From Jacaranda mimosifolia (Eukaryota; Streptophyta; Magnoliopsida; Lamiales; Bignoniaceae): DNA of 64,000 nt. The position numbers and the translations under genes are program-made. The notes below the pieces were generated by a model that was not told where the DNA came from, made no database searches, and was given only the letters and a program-made list of their open reading frames with translations. Below are positions 49,493-60,431 of this stretch, piece by piece. How positions within the stretch are numbered: the stretch's first letter is position 1; every line of letters begins with the position of its first letter. The stretch lies in the NCBI GenBank assembly GCA_018894105.1, contig CM032124.1:35932277-35996276 (forward strand), in the 5' to 3' direction.

Positions 49493-49640
49493 AAATGAGT
49501 CGAGCTCGAGCTGAGCTCAACCCATTTTGAGAGCTCGAGCTAAAGCTCGAGTTGGAGCTGGAGCTCGAAGTACATCATATGAGCTCGAGATCAGGCTCAA
49601 AATTTTGCTCAAGCTCGAGCTTGAAGCTTAATTTGCAAAG
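49493..49640. repeat. Subterminal GAGCTCGAGCT array (left end of hAT)
   Basis: Repeated AGCTCGAG motifs (49500, 49530-49570, 49580, 49615) next to the left terminus. Matching motifs lie at 54718-54846. Such arrays are typical transposase-binding regions of hAT elements. Confidence 0.7.
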
Positions 49641-50487
49641 CTCATTCAAGAATATGAGTTATAAATGTAATAACTTTATAAGAAATACTGCATCCAAAAT
49701 TGATTGATCCAAAATAATAAATCCTTGCACTAAAAGAAATACTGCATAACTCTATAAAACCAGCATATCAATACACAACCATTCATCTAGCTTAAACATA
49801 ATATCACCATATTTTTTAAAAGACAAACATAACATTCCAACATATGTCAATTACAAACTCAATAATCATCTCCTTCATCGTTGTCCCCTCGTCCATCGCC
49901 ATTCAATACGAAATAAGTAAGCAAATAAGTCTTTACAATACAATATATATGCAATATAATAGTTCATTCTAATTCAAACTAAAATAAGTTCAATGCACCC
50001 ATCAACTCTAAATGCAACAAAAGCAACTCTCAAAGGAAAAATTAGCTTGAAGAATATGTTCTTGACTAAAGTGCTCCCTGTTAGGTGGTTGTTAGGTTGT
50101 TTTCAGCATCAATTGTACCAAGAGAAACACAATAAATGATCAAATCTATTTTCAAATGAACAAGAAATTAAATTTTCTAGATAATATGAAAATATATTGT
50201 TGTACCTATTAAAATCTTCAACCTAAAGAGCATATTTGTTGATCAATGCTCATGTCCCTGTTAAAAGAGCATAAGATAGGCATCAAAAAGTAACACCAGA
50301 ACATCAAAAATTTCTTAAGAACATTATATTAAAGAATCTTAGTTTGAGGTGTTCTAATTCGAATTTTTAACCAGCTTTCTGAGTTAATATTCAGTTTGAG
50401 GAAAGAACAAAACATAGGAAGCATATCTATTTGCTCGGTTAACCAGGCAGACAAAGTACTGCTGATGACATGACTCTTAATTTTTCT

Positions 50488-50665
50488 GGCTTGGTTTCCA
50501 GAATTGGAAACCACTCCAGTACAGAACTGGAAACCTAATCAATTCTGGACTGGTTTCCAGAATTGGAAACAGAACCAATTTCCAGTTCTGAAACTGGTTT
50601 CCAAACTGGAAAGCAACTTGTTTTCGAAACTGGAAAGCAATTTCCAGAATTGGAAAATTTCCACA
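50488..50665. repeat. Cluster of TTTCCAGAATTGGAAA near-palindromes
   Basis: At least seven copies or halves of GGTTTCCAGAATTGGAAACC, spaced about 20-50 bases, in the 3' part of the hAT element. Half-sites alternate between TTTCCA and TGGAAA and can pair. A weaker match lies near 53380-53410. Confidence 0.8.
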
Positions 50666-51032
50666 AATAGATGTGGAAATTATCTAAAAGAGATGATATC
50701 TCAATAATTTCCATTTTCACCTCAAAATAAAGGAAAAAAAAGAAAAGATAATAATGATATTTCATAAGAAAAAGAAAGCTCCAATCAGTTTCATCAGGAC
50801 ATTTAGTAGAAAATAATGATAGCATACAAAGCTTACACTCCATTTTTCTTCTCCACATTTTAATAAATTATAAAAAAAAAAATTCAAATGCATTTATTTA
50901 TTTATCTATTGACGTATTCTAACCTTTTTACTAAAACGAAATCATCTTTTTGAAGCTTCATCATCAACAGGGAGAATGACTTGTATTGCTTTCTTGTCAC
51001 TCTACAATTCAACATATTAATAGTTAGTAACA

Positions 51033-53233
51033 CTAATAAAAATAATATTGATAACAATTAAAAACAAAAGTTATCATGCTAAAATAATTTACCTTGGACT
51101 TCTTTTTAACACCAAAATGTTTTCTCAACCAATCTCCTCCACACATCAAAACTTGAACGGTATCTGAAGTCAATGAGGGATGATATTTATCTATCACTCT
51201 ACTTCTAGCACTAAAAGTAGCCTCAGAAACAACAGTAGTGATTGGAATGGCTAAAATATCTCTTGCCATTGTTGATAATACTTTGTATTTCAGGGCATGA
51301 ATTTTCCTCCACTCCAAAGCATCAAAGTCTCTTCCTTTATCTTTATCAATCATGTAGCAATGTTCTTCAAGATACATATCAAGTTTAGACTTTTGAGGTT
51401 GAACAGATTCGACAGACGTCAAATAATTGACGTACTCAGACCAACTAGATAAAGATTCTGAATTTCCAATCTCTTGGATTGAAAGATTGCCCCATTGTGC
51501 TTCACCACTCAACTCTTCTTCAATATTGTGCATTTCCACATATTCAGAATAAAGTTTATATAAAGTCTTTCAAACATAAGCAATTTCTCTTCCTGCTTTT
51601 TTTTGAAAAATAAAGCTTGGGAAAACAGAACTCAAGTGCCCTCATCTTACACCTAGGATCCAAAACAGCCACTATAGACATCAACAAATTCGAATCCCCC
51701 CAATATTTATCAAACTTGATCTTCATTTTCTCAACCTTGTCTTGAATAAAGTCATCACTGTCCAATGATTTCTTATCTAACACCACTTTCACTTTGTTTA
51801 CCTCATTAAGAAACAAGTTTGATGTTGGATAATCACTACCTGAAATGATGTGTGTGGCTGTCCAAAACACCTCTAATACGGAGCATACTTTCTCAACTTT
51901 TGCCCAATTATCTTCACTTGGGCATCTCTCATAATGTGGCACTCGATCGGCAAATCTTGGAAAAACCATCTTTAAACTTAATTGCGGTAGCCAACATTTC
52001 ATATATAGAGTTCCACCTTGTCTGACAATCATCAACTAGCTTTCGATCTGGCAAGTTTAATTGTTTCACAATCTCAGCAAACACCTTAAGTCTTGCATCT
52101 GAGCGTCGAACATACTCTACACTATCACGAACAACATCAATAATTTCTGAAATTTCAGAAAGACCATCTTGGGCTATAAGGTTAAGAATATGTGCACCAT
52201 AGCTAACATGAAATATGCTTCCCCCACAAAGCAACTTTTTTTTAGTTTTAACATAAACCTTCAAATTTGCAATAGCTGAATCATTAGTAAAAGCATTATC
52301 TACAGATATTATATGCACCTTACTCTCAATGCCCCAATCTTCCAAGCATCACCAAATAGAATTTGCAATCACAAAAACTCGATGAGGAGGTGGAATGTGA
52401 ACAAAGTTGAGAACACGTTTTTGTAACTGCCAATTATGATCAATCTAATGACTTGTCATAACCATGTACTCAATCTTCTGGTTCTTGGACTTCCAACAAT
52501 CTGTTGTGAGACTAATTTTGTTGACACTGTTACATAAGGACTTTAATCTCTTCTTCTCCATCTCATAGACATTGACACAAAAACTTTTTGCAGTTACTCT
52601 TGAAATTCCTCTCCACTCAGGCATTCCTCGTCTTTGCATTAGATTGAACCCTTCTTCTTCAACAATAGAGAAAGGATGCTCATGCATCATTATCCAGTAA
52701 GCTACTGACTCTTTCATTTTTTCCATGTCAAACTTCCCATCATGTAATGTTGGGCAAGATACTGGATCCACTTTATTTGTCATGAAACTAAGTTGTGTTT
52801 GAGTAAGCTTTTCTTTCTCCTGTATAGCTTTTGCTCTAAGAAAAGAGGCACAAGCTTTCAAGTGTCTATGCAGCTGAGTTGTTGGAGTGGTTTTATTTTT
52901 CACGAACATCTTTTTGCAGTGGTTGCATGAAATCTTAATGACACCATCAGGAGCATCCTTAACTTCTTTAAAATCTAACCAAACAATAGACTTTTTTTGT
53001 CGTTTAGCCTTTCGGGTTAGAGTATCTTCCTCCTCGTTGTCCTCCTATGTGGCACCACCTATGGCCATAGTATCTGCAGAATCTAAGTTTGCAATATCTT
53101 CATTTGTAGCCACATCCATATCCTTCTTTGTTTGTTCGCTTGCTTCTTTAAGATTTTGCATGACGGGGCTTGTTGAATCTCCTATAGAAACTGACATAAA
53201 TTGTGCAAGATCATCAGGTACATCAGAGGACAT
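51033..53233 (-). pseudogene. BED-type hAT transposase (RICESLEEPER-like), broken
   Basis: Minus strand, starting MSSDVPDDLAQF at 53233. A BED zinc finger (CNHCKKMF ... HRHLKAC) lies at about 52850-52960. The catalytic core follows (TTDCWKS near 52500; VDNAFTND near 52300; CQTRWNS near 52010). The C-terminal dimerisation region at 51033-51539 has [20 protein letters not shown]. The breaks are a TAG at 53045-53047, a stop near 52446, a stop near 52345, a frameshift near 51970, and a frameshift in an A-run plus a TGA near 51570-51600. Several look like C-to-T decay. It would have excised and inserted hAT elements; it cannot make a full protein now. Confidence 0.92.
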
Positions 53234-54717
53234 TTCTGCAATAATATGACAACAATTAAATAATAATACAAGTAAAAATAATTACGGTAACGATATTGAA
53301 AAATTAACCAATCAAGCCCATTACTTTTCACCATTTCATCCATACACATTCCAATTTTCATTTCTAATTCATAACTACTTTTCAATTTTTGGAAATGCTT
53401 AAAAACTGGAAATGGTTCTGGGAATTAAACTAAATAGGATCTAAGCTTTTTATCTTACACAAATGATGATTTCATATTTTTGTTAGCTTACACAAATTTT
53501 GCTTGACTTATTGAAATTTAGGAATGTAATAGTTCTGGTTTTAGGATATATTAGCTAAATTGCACATGAATAATAATTTAGTTAATAACAATCATGGCCT
53601 ATAATTGGTTAGAAAGAGGTAATACAATTTTTTTTCCATTCTTTTTTTGGGTCAAAACTTAAAAAAAAAAAAAAAACATTCATATTGCCAAATGCCAAAG
53701 GGTCACATTTGTCCATATGTGGCAAACTCATTAAAGCTGTAACATTTGTGACAAATAAAGGTAAGCAACAAATTACCCGTTGTGGCTACTCAAAAAAATT
53801 CCATTCAACTAAGAAACAAACTACAAATACATTGCAAACGCTAACAAGGATATGTAAACACCAATTGCCATATACTGACTGTTATGACAACACAAAGCAT
53901 TGATTTGTATACATCCACAACTGAAAATAGAAGCTCTTTACAACTATCCTATCATACATTTTTGGGAAGCCAAACAAATTCCTAAGATAAGGAATCATTA
54001 CATGAATCTATCTTCTTGTTCAAAATCATGGGGTAAGGTTAAATTAACAGCCAAATCCACTAAACCAAAGATCACCAATATCATCTCACATGCCTCTGTA
54101 AATGAACACAACTAGCTCGGCCCTCCCAGCAAAAATAAAAACTTTGGAATGCAAAGAAAAGAGGTACATGCCTATATTTGAAGGGCTTTCTATTTCTTAT
54201 TCTCCAAAGTACTAACATTTTATGTGGCTTACAACTTTCAGGAATGCTGCCATACACAGAGAGAGAAAGAGTTTAAGACTAGTAACAATCAAAACACTCA
54301 AATAAAATAAAACCTAACAAAAATTCTTCTTCTTTAGTTTCAAACTCTCCTTACCTTCTCAGATGATAGTTCTTCAGAGTTTGGCCTTTGCGATTTTGCA
54401 ACTTAACAGAAAAGGTCGAGATGCACCAATATTCAAAATTTTTTTGGAGGTCACAGACTGCCAAAGTGATGGGTTGGTTTTGGTTGGAGTTATAGTGGTA
54501 GTGACGACAAATTTTGGCTGGAAAGATGGTGGACTTGATGGAGGGTGGTGGGTTTACAATGGCGAGATGAGAATGAGTCGGGAGGGAGAAAGGTATTAGA
54601 ATTCGGCTAGGGTTGAACGCTGAAGGGAAGGGAAACAAATTAAAGAAGTGTTAATATTATTAAATGTTAATATTATTTATATATATTTAAAATTTAAAAA
54701 ATATTAAAATAATAGAA

Positions 54718-54846
54718 AAGCTCACGAGTTGTGAGCTTTTGAACAGTCATGAATGAGCTCAAGCTCGACTCATAAAAAGGCTCGAGCTCGAGTCAAGCTC
54801 AAATTGAGCCAGCTCATGAAGCTCATGAGCAGGCTCAGCTCATTTT
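54718..54846. repeat. Subterminal AGCTCGAG array (right end of hAT)
   Basis: Repeated GAGCTCAAGCTCGACTC, GGCTCGAGCTCGAG and AGCTCATGA motifs next to the right terminus. It mirrors the left-end array. Confidence 0.7.
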
Positions 54847-55143
54847 ACGCCCCCAGGGCCTGCCACTTTGGCCTCGATTATTCTATTTATTCTTATGGAA
54901 AAACACTGTGAGGGTTAAATGTGCTTATCATGTACCTGCTCGTGTTTATTGAAATCTATATTTGCTTGAGTTCTTGTTTGTTATCTATTTGCTGACTTGT
55001 ACACTCCTGCGAGGGATAGTGCTTGCTTGTACTATGATAAGTTCGTTCTTGTCTATTTTGGCATCCAGAACTCTCGTTATCCTTTGGTATTGATCTGTTT
55101 GATTTGTCCTGTTTGTAGTATGTTTAGTTTTGTTGATATGCAC

Positions 55144-55253
55144 GATCCGATATGTTGATCCCAGCTATTAAGTTCGAGACGATCCGTTATGTTGATTCCA
55201 GCTGTTAAGCCTAGGATGATCTGATATGTTTTTCCCAGTTGTAAAGTGGGACG
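55144..55253 (+). repeat. 36-37-bp tandem repeat in solo LTR 5
   Basis: Three copies of GATCCGATATGTTGATCCCA followed by GCTATTAAG and similar. It is homologous to the 37-bp repeat in solo LTR 1. Confidence 0.75.
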
Positions 55254-56648
55254 TGCCATTATGTTCGGAATGACAGAAATAAGGGACTGATAGGATTATT
55301 TTGATATGATCTGTTGGATTGCATTGATTGATATGGTCTGTTTGATTGATTGATATTTGATCGTTCGATTGTTTTCTTGATTGTGTGATTGTTTTCTGAC
55401 TACCTAATCGTGTTTTGATATGTTTTGCCTGACTATTGATTTATGGTCTATTGAGTTGATTCTTCCTCAACATTTCCCTTCTACTTATGCTTACAGTTAT
55501 CCCTCACTAAGTCCTTTAGGCTTACTCCCCCGTTTATCTTTGATTCTCTCAGACAGGGATTAAGAGAAGAATTTGGACTCCAGGCTAGATATGAATATAT
55601 TTTGTAATAGATTAGGTGTTGAATGTATATATGGAAACATCTGAATGCTAAGCATGAACTTGAGACGTTGTGATACGCCATGTGATGACTGAAGACATGT
55701 AAATGTTTTGTTAAGTGTAAAAAGTGATTTATGGCATGTACTTAATGGTTTATCGAGTTAGTTAAGTTTGAATTTTCGCTGCTTCTGATAAGTTGAATTT
55801 GAGATTTTGTGGTATGTATTTAGCATATGTGTCGTATGTTACAGATTTTGTTAAGTTGGAATCCGCTGCTATTTCTGATAAGCTTGAAATGTTTGATTAT
55901 GGTGCTATTGATTTGTATTTTGGGTTCAATTTTAAGATTGAACTAAATGGTGTCTCAGCTTAGATGCTATCCCGAGTGGAGGTATTACATACAATGTAAG
56001 TTTTATGTTGAATTATAAATATTAAAGATATTATTTCATTACTTGAAATACTTTTTTTCCTTTAAGATGTATTTTTTTGTAGGTAAAATATGAAGTTACG
56101 TAAGGAATGGTATAACTCCAAGAACATTTGATTTGATGATGACAAGTCTCAACCAAATGAAATATTGTTCCATATTACTTATTTCAACTATTAAATTCTT
56201 TGCAATAAAACTTTTGTTATTTTCTTAAATTAGTATTTTTATTTAATATTTTTAATATTTATATGATTTATAAAAAAGTACAAGTATATAATTATAATTA
56301 ATATTAAATGTAATAAAATTTAAAATTTAAAATTATTACCCGGTGTAACGCACAGGCTCAAAACTAGTACTTTTTAAGTGACAATAATTTTTGTTTTGCA
56401 ACGATATAAATTTATAGTGACAAAAATTAATGTTCAAATTATCACAATTGACAATCACTACTTATACATGTATTGTGAAAATCTATTGACAATAAAAAAT
56501 AACACTATAGATGTCTCAGTAGTTTTTAATAGAGCAACTTCAATGCATTTTTTGTCACTATTAAAAATTTTAAAATTCTTTATTGTGATAAAAATTAAAT
56601 CTTTTATTACTTAATATATATAATTATTGAAATTTTTTTCATTATCAT

Positions 56649-58586
56649 TGTAACACCCCTAGAAATTATATGATTGGTGGAAATTTCCTCGACATTGTTT
56701 ATTTGGCTTCGAAAGTTTTGGGGTCGAATAGCAATTTGAGGAAAACTTGATTGACCAACATTTGGAAGTTTTGTGGGTCAAACCGAGAATAATTTTGGTC
56801 AATTGGGTCAATGTGAGGCACTAAAATAGTTGGGGGCTATTTGAAAGATGGCTAAAATTCCAGAAAATAGTTCTTTATATAGCCAAAACCCCTTTGCATT
56901 TCTTCAAATTTCCGCATGCACTCCCGTTTTCCTCTTCAGCGAATTCTCCCTAGCGCCAGCGAAACCCTTCATGCCATATACCATTCTGCTTCCTTCCTCA
57001 CCAGGAACCCAGTGACACCTTTTTCTTCTAAAACTAACTGGTGGATGGCCAAAATTTGAGCTCAAAGTTTTAGCCATAGCGGAGGTGGTGGCCACAACAT
57101 CACTGGTGGCAAAAGTTGTAACTTGGGTGGTGGTTTAGGTAGAGTTCAACTCAAGGATCATTGTGGTGGCCTTGAGTTAGGTTTGGCTCGATGGTGGTGG
57201 CAGAATTAAAGAAAAAAGCAACGGCGGCGAGCTAAGGCCCAACAACTTCGAAGCTATAATTGACAGTCTTCCCGGCAGCAAAGCTTGAAATTGATGTGGG
57301 CATTTTGTTAGGTCTGCTAAAAGGCATCGATTGGTGGTGGTGGTGATCATTTTTGGCGTACAATTGAAGAAAATGATATGGAAACATACATTGGAATTTA
57401 GAAAGTGCATTCTTGGATATATAGACATGCCTACTATACCCGAATTTGCATTATCATATGATAACTTTGGGTTAATTGATTTAATTGGAAGATTAAACCC
57501 TAATTTATGAATTTGAGACCTAAATGATAAAATTGGGTTATTAAGGATAATTAGACTTTTATTATCAACTTTGTGTAATGTTACTAGGTTAATTATGTAA
57601 TTTAAGGACCTGATTATATTCCTTTATCGAGTCCAACATGAACCTCATAATATTCCTATATTTTTGGTGTAATTAGCATCTTTTTAACAAGAATATCGAT
57701 CAAACACTTCACTACCGATTTAGCCGTATAATTATCAATTTTAGACCATTATACGTATAATTGTGATTATAGGATCTTATGAGGATTTTGACAGTAGACC
57801 TATTCGTTTCGTTAGGTGGCGAGGAGATGGGTCCCACAGACTAGTAGGCTGTAACAGCATTTTTGAGGCATTTGAGGTGAGGTTCTACCAATCTGGTACT
57901 TGCTTTGTATACCCTTGTGAAGGTCTAACCTCTTGGGTATTCGTTTTGCATATGCATGTCATGTTATGATTTATTGGATTGCATGTTGCTCGAGTTTGCT
58001 TTCGATTGTTTGTATTCTGCTCATGGAGCAATAAGGAAGGAGCGATTCCTATTCATTGAATTGGATAATGCTCGTATTCTGATATGTTCATGTTCAGATT
58101 TCATTTCATGTTATGATTTGATGAAGTGTTTTCTCTTCGACAGAGCCTCTTGATCTATTACTGAATTTTATCCCTCACTAAGTCCTTTGGACTTACCCAT
58201 TTTTTGCTATTCTTTATTCTTCCTAGACAGGGTCAAGTAAAGACATGGACTTCAGGCTTGGATTGTAGAATATATTTTGTAATAGAATAGATGTTTATAT
58301 GTGATTATGGGTTTACTTGGTATTATATTATGACTTAGAGATGTTGTGATATGGTATGTTTGAATGCAAGATCTGTGGTATGTATATATATTATGTTGAA
58401 TATTATGGGACGACTTGTGGGTATGCCTATAATGCTTTTGTTGTAGTCTGCTTAAGTTGAAGTATGTTGTTGTCGTTGGTGAATTTTTTGGAATTTTATG
58501 GGCCCATTGGATGTGTTATACGTTATGATTTAGGTCTAAATCGGTGCGGCATCTTAGCTTAAGAGTTATCCCGAGGGGGTGCTACA
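56649..58586 (+). mobile_element. Solo LTR copy 6
   Basis: TGTAACACCCCTAGAAAT...GGGGGTGCTACA, flanked by ATCAT at 56644-56648 and 58587-58591. At 1938 bp it is the shortest copy. It has the GC-rich block (about 56930-57350), GTTAGGTGGCGAGGAG (57811) and CTAAGTCCTTTGGACTTA (58178). It has no clear minisatellite. Units 1 and 3 lack it at the homologous site. Confidence 0.88.
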
Positions 58587-58631
58587 ATCATTTACTGTTT
58601 TATCACTATTTTTTACTTTTTTATAGTGTAT

Positions 58632-60431
58632 CAGAGAGTGCTAAACTGTTTAATTAGTCTTATTTAAAAGATCTTACAAGCTTATGACATTATAATATCT
58701 TATGCTCTGGAGGATTATAATCTCCTTACTTTCTCAAAATTTTATCAAACACTTTAAAATAATTTAAAAGTTTTAAAAAATCTTTTAAGATATTTTACAT
58801 TTAACAAGATTTCTCAAACATTTTCAAAAACTAGAGTATATTAAATTCTCCATTTGAACACAGTCAAAATATTATAATCATAAAAAAATATTTAAACTAG
58901 GAAAAAGTGAAGGGGCCATCCTCCCATATAGGTTGAGTCAAAAAATTAATCAATTATAGATTTTCCATAATAAATGTTTTAGATTACCACCAAATGACCT
59001 TTAATTTGAGATAACTTTACCTAAAATGGAGGGAAAAAAATTAAAAACAAAGAGGTGAATGATAGTATTAATAAAAATATGATATCTTTTTTTATTTATA
59101 CACATAGGCATCAAAAGTCTGATAAGTTCAATCTCACACTACGTGTGTGATATTTATACTAATGGGCCAAATGACCATAAAAAAAGTTTTTAAAAAAAAA
59201 AGGCGGAATAATGATACAAGAACTTTGATACCTTAGCAATTTTTAAAAACTTTTGCATATTGAATTTTAAATTTTAATGAGAAAGTACTACATATTTTTT
59301 TTCTAACTCCAAATGATATTGTCATATCTTAATTTTTTTTCCTTTGCCCTTCATTTTTTTATTTTTACTTTTTTATTCTGTAATTAATTTTGAGGGTCTA
59401 TACATATACATATACATATATTTATATATATTCTCACTTCATCAAATTAAAAGATAATTATTCGTACTTCAATTCATGACACTCTTTTGCCCCTCGCAAA
59501 AATCCACAATATAACATTGCACACAAATCATAGATTGAGAGAAAAGTCTCTTCATAGTTTTTAAACAAAATTGAAAGCACTATTATTAGCTTTTAGTATG
59601 TAAGCTCAGTAAAGAAATAACTAAAAAATAACATGTACCAGAGATTAGCTAGCTTTCTTCAGTATGACCAACTTATTGCTAGTTCTCAATCATAGTGGTT
59701 GAAATTAAATTCAATCATATCAATTTGAATTCTTTTAAAGCGAAATCGTATAAGCATGTAAGAATTATATTAGAAAATGAAAAATAAGGATTTATTCTTT
59801 AAGATTGATTTACTGATACAATAACATGAATTGAGCCTTTATGTTTGTTGTTTCTTATCATTAAGAATTTATTTCTAGTTAAGGAAGTTTTTCAAATGAT
59901 TGAAAAAATTGATTCTATGATGATAGATTCACTTAGTATTGGCAACTGGCAAGTTAGTTGCTTTGGGATGGAATTAAACTACAAGAATGAGCTAATATTA
60001 AGGCATATGAAATTCATGGTAAAATTATGTTTTTGAGATTTTAGTTTAGGTGTGTTTCATGCGCCCTCACAGTAATATTATCTATGAGTTTCGGAGTGAG
60101 CTAATATTAAGGCATATGAAATTCATGGTAAAATTATGTTTTTGAGATTTTAGTTTAGGTGTGTTTCATGCGCCCTCACAGTAATATTATCTGTGAGTTT
60201 CGGAGTTCTAATTTTGACGAATCCTAAGTCAACATGTACGTGCATCTAAAAATTGAAAAAAAAAAAAGAACAAAAACCAATCAAATAGAATTCTGAAGGA
60301 TATTTTTCATTATTTTCCTCAAATACTTAATCCAACCATTGCTATTACAAACGATATTACTACATTACAAAATATTGATCAGAGTCCTACTTTTTATTAT
60401 CAAATCATAAATAATTTCTTCGGACACAAAC
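58632..60431. other. Array-unit spacer
   Basis: Non-coding. It matches 35374-36139 and 42034-42830 across the site where solo LTRs 3 and 4 sit in unit 1. It contains the 109-bp tandem duplication at 59989-60206, then the 3' flank of peptide gene copy C. The 63-residue frame at 59845-60036 diverges in frame from its homologue at 42458. Confidence 0.7.
59989..60206. repeat. Recent 109-bp tandem duplication
   Basis: Two adjacent copies (59989-60097, 60098-60206), from GAGCTAATATTAAGGCATAT to TTTCGGAGT, differ at one visible position (TCTATGAG against TCTGTGAG). The homologous spacer at 42590-42710 has one copy. Confidence 0.95.

Larger units (their letters stand above)
49484..54855 (-). mobile_element. 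hAT transposon with decayed transposase
   Basis: The termini are TAGGGCTGTAAATGAG and, in reverse complement, TGGGGGCGTAAAATGAG. The flanks are 8-bp duplications GGGTCTGC (49476-49483) and GGGCCTGC (54856-54863). It is 5372 bp. It carries subterminal GAGCTCGAGCT arrays at both ends and a BED-type transposase pseudogene on the minus strand. Confidence 0.9.
47867..55989 (+). mobile_element. Solo LTR copy 5, split by a hAT transposon
   Basis: TGTAACACCCCTAAATTGC...GGAGGTATTACA, flanked by exact TACAA at 47862-47866 and 55990-55994. Without the hAT insert (49484-54863) it is 2743 bp. It has the GC-rich block (about 48250-48800), GGTTAGGTGACGAAGGAG (about 49397), and CTAAGTCCTTTAGGCTTA near 55506. 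It lies inside the Helitron. Confidence 0.88.
45061..56367 (+). mobile_element. Helitron-like non-autonomous element
   Basis: Starts TCTAATATATATAAAGTAAA and ends CACAGGCTCAAAACTAG, inserted between A (45060) and T (56368). A 5' TC, a 3' CTAG, and a hairpin-capable CCCGGTGTAACGCACAGG just before CTAG are Helitron hallmarks. So is A^T insertion without target duplication. Array unit 3 has the unfilled site GGCAATACTTTTTAAGTG at 63025. Its own sequence is about 2.3 kb once the hAT-like MITE and solo LTR 5 are removed. No Rep/helicase is present. Confidence 0.85.
44965..58628. mobile_element. CACTA-like MITE, copy 2 (split by Helitron and solo LTR 6)
   Basis: The left part is 44965-45060 (AACTACAAAAAG), the middle 56368-56648, the right 58592-58628 (ends TTTTTTATAGTG, then TAT). 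The pieces add to about 414 bp against 402 bp for copy 1. That agreement independently supports the boundaries of the Helitron and solo LTR 6. Confidence 0.7.

Noticed and set aside
54351..54638. Overlapping plus and minus frames as a host gene
   Set aside because: They lie inside the hAT element upstream of its transposase; at most they are part of its leader. No recognised protein.
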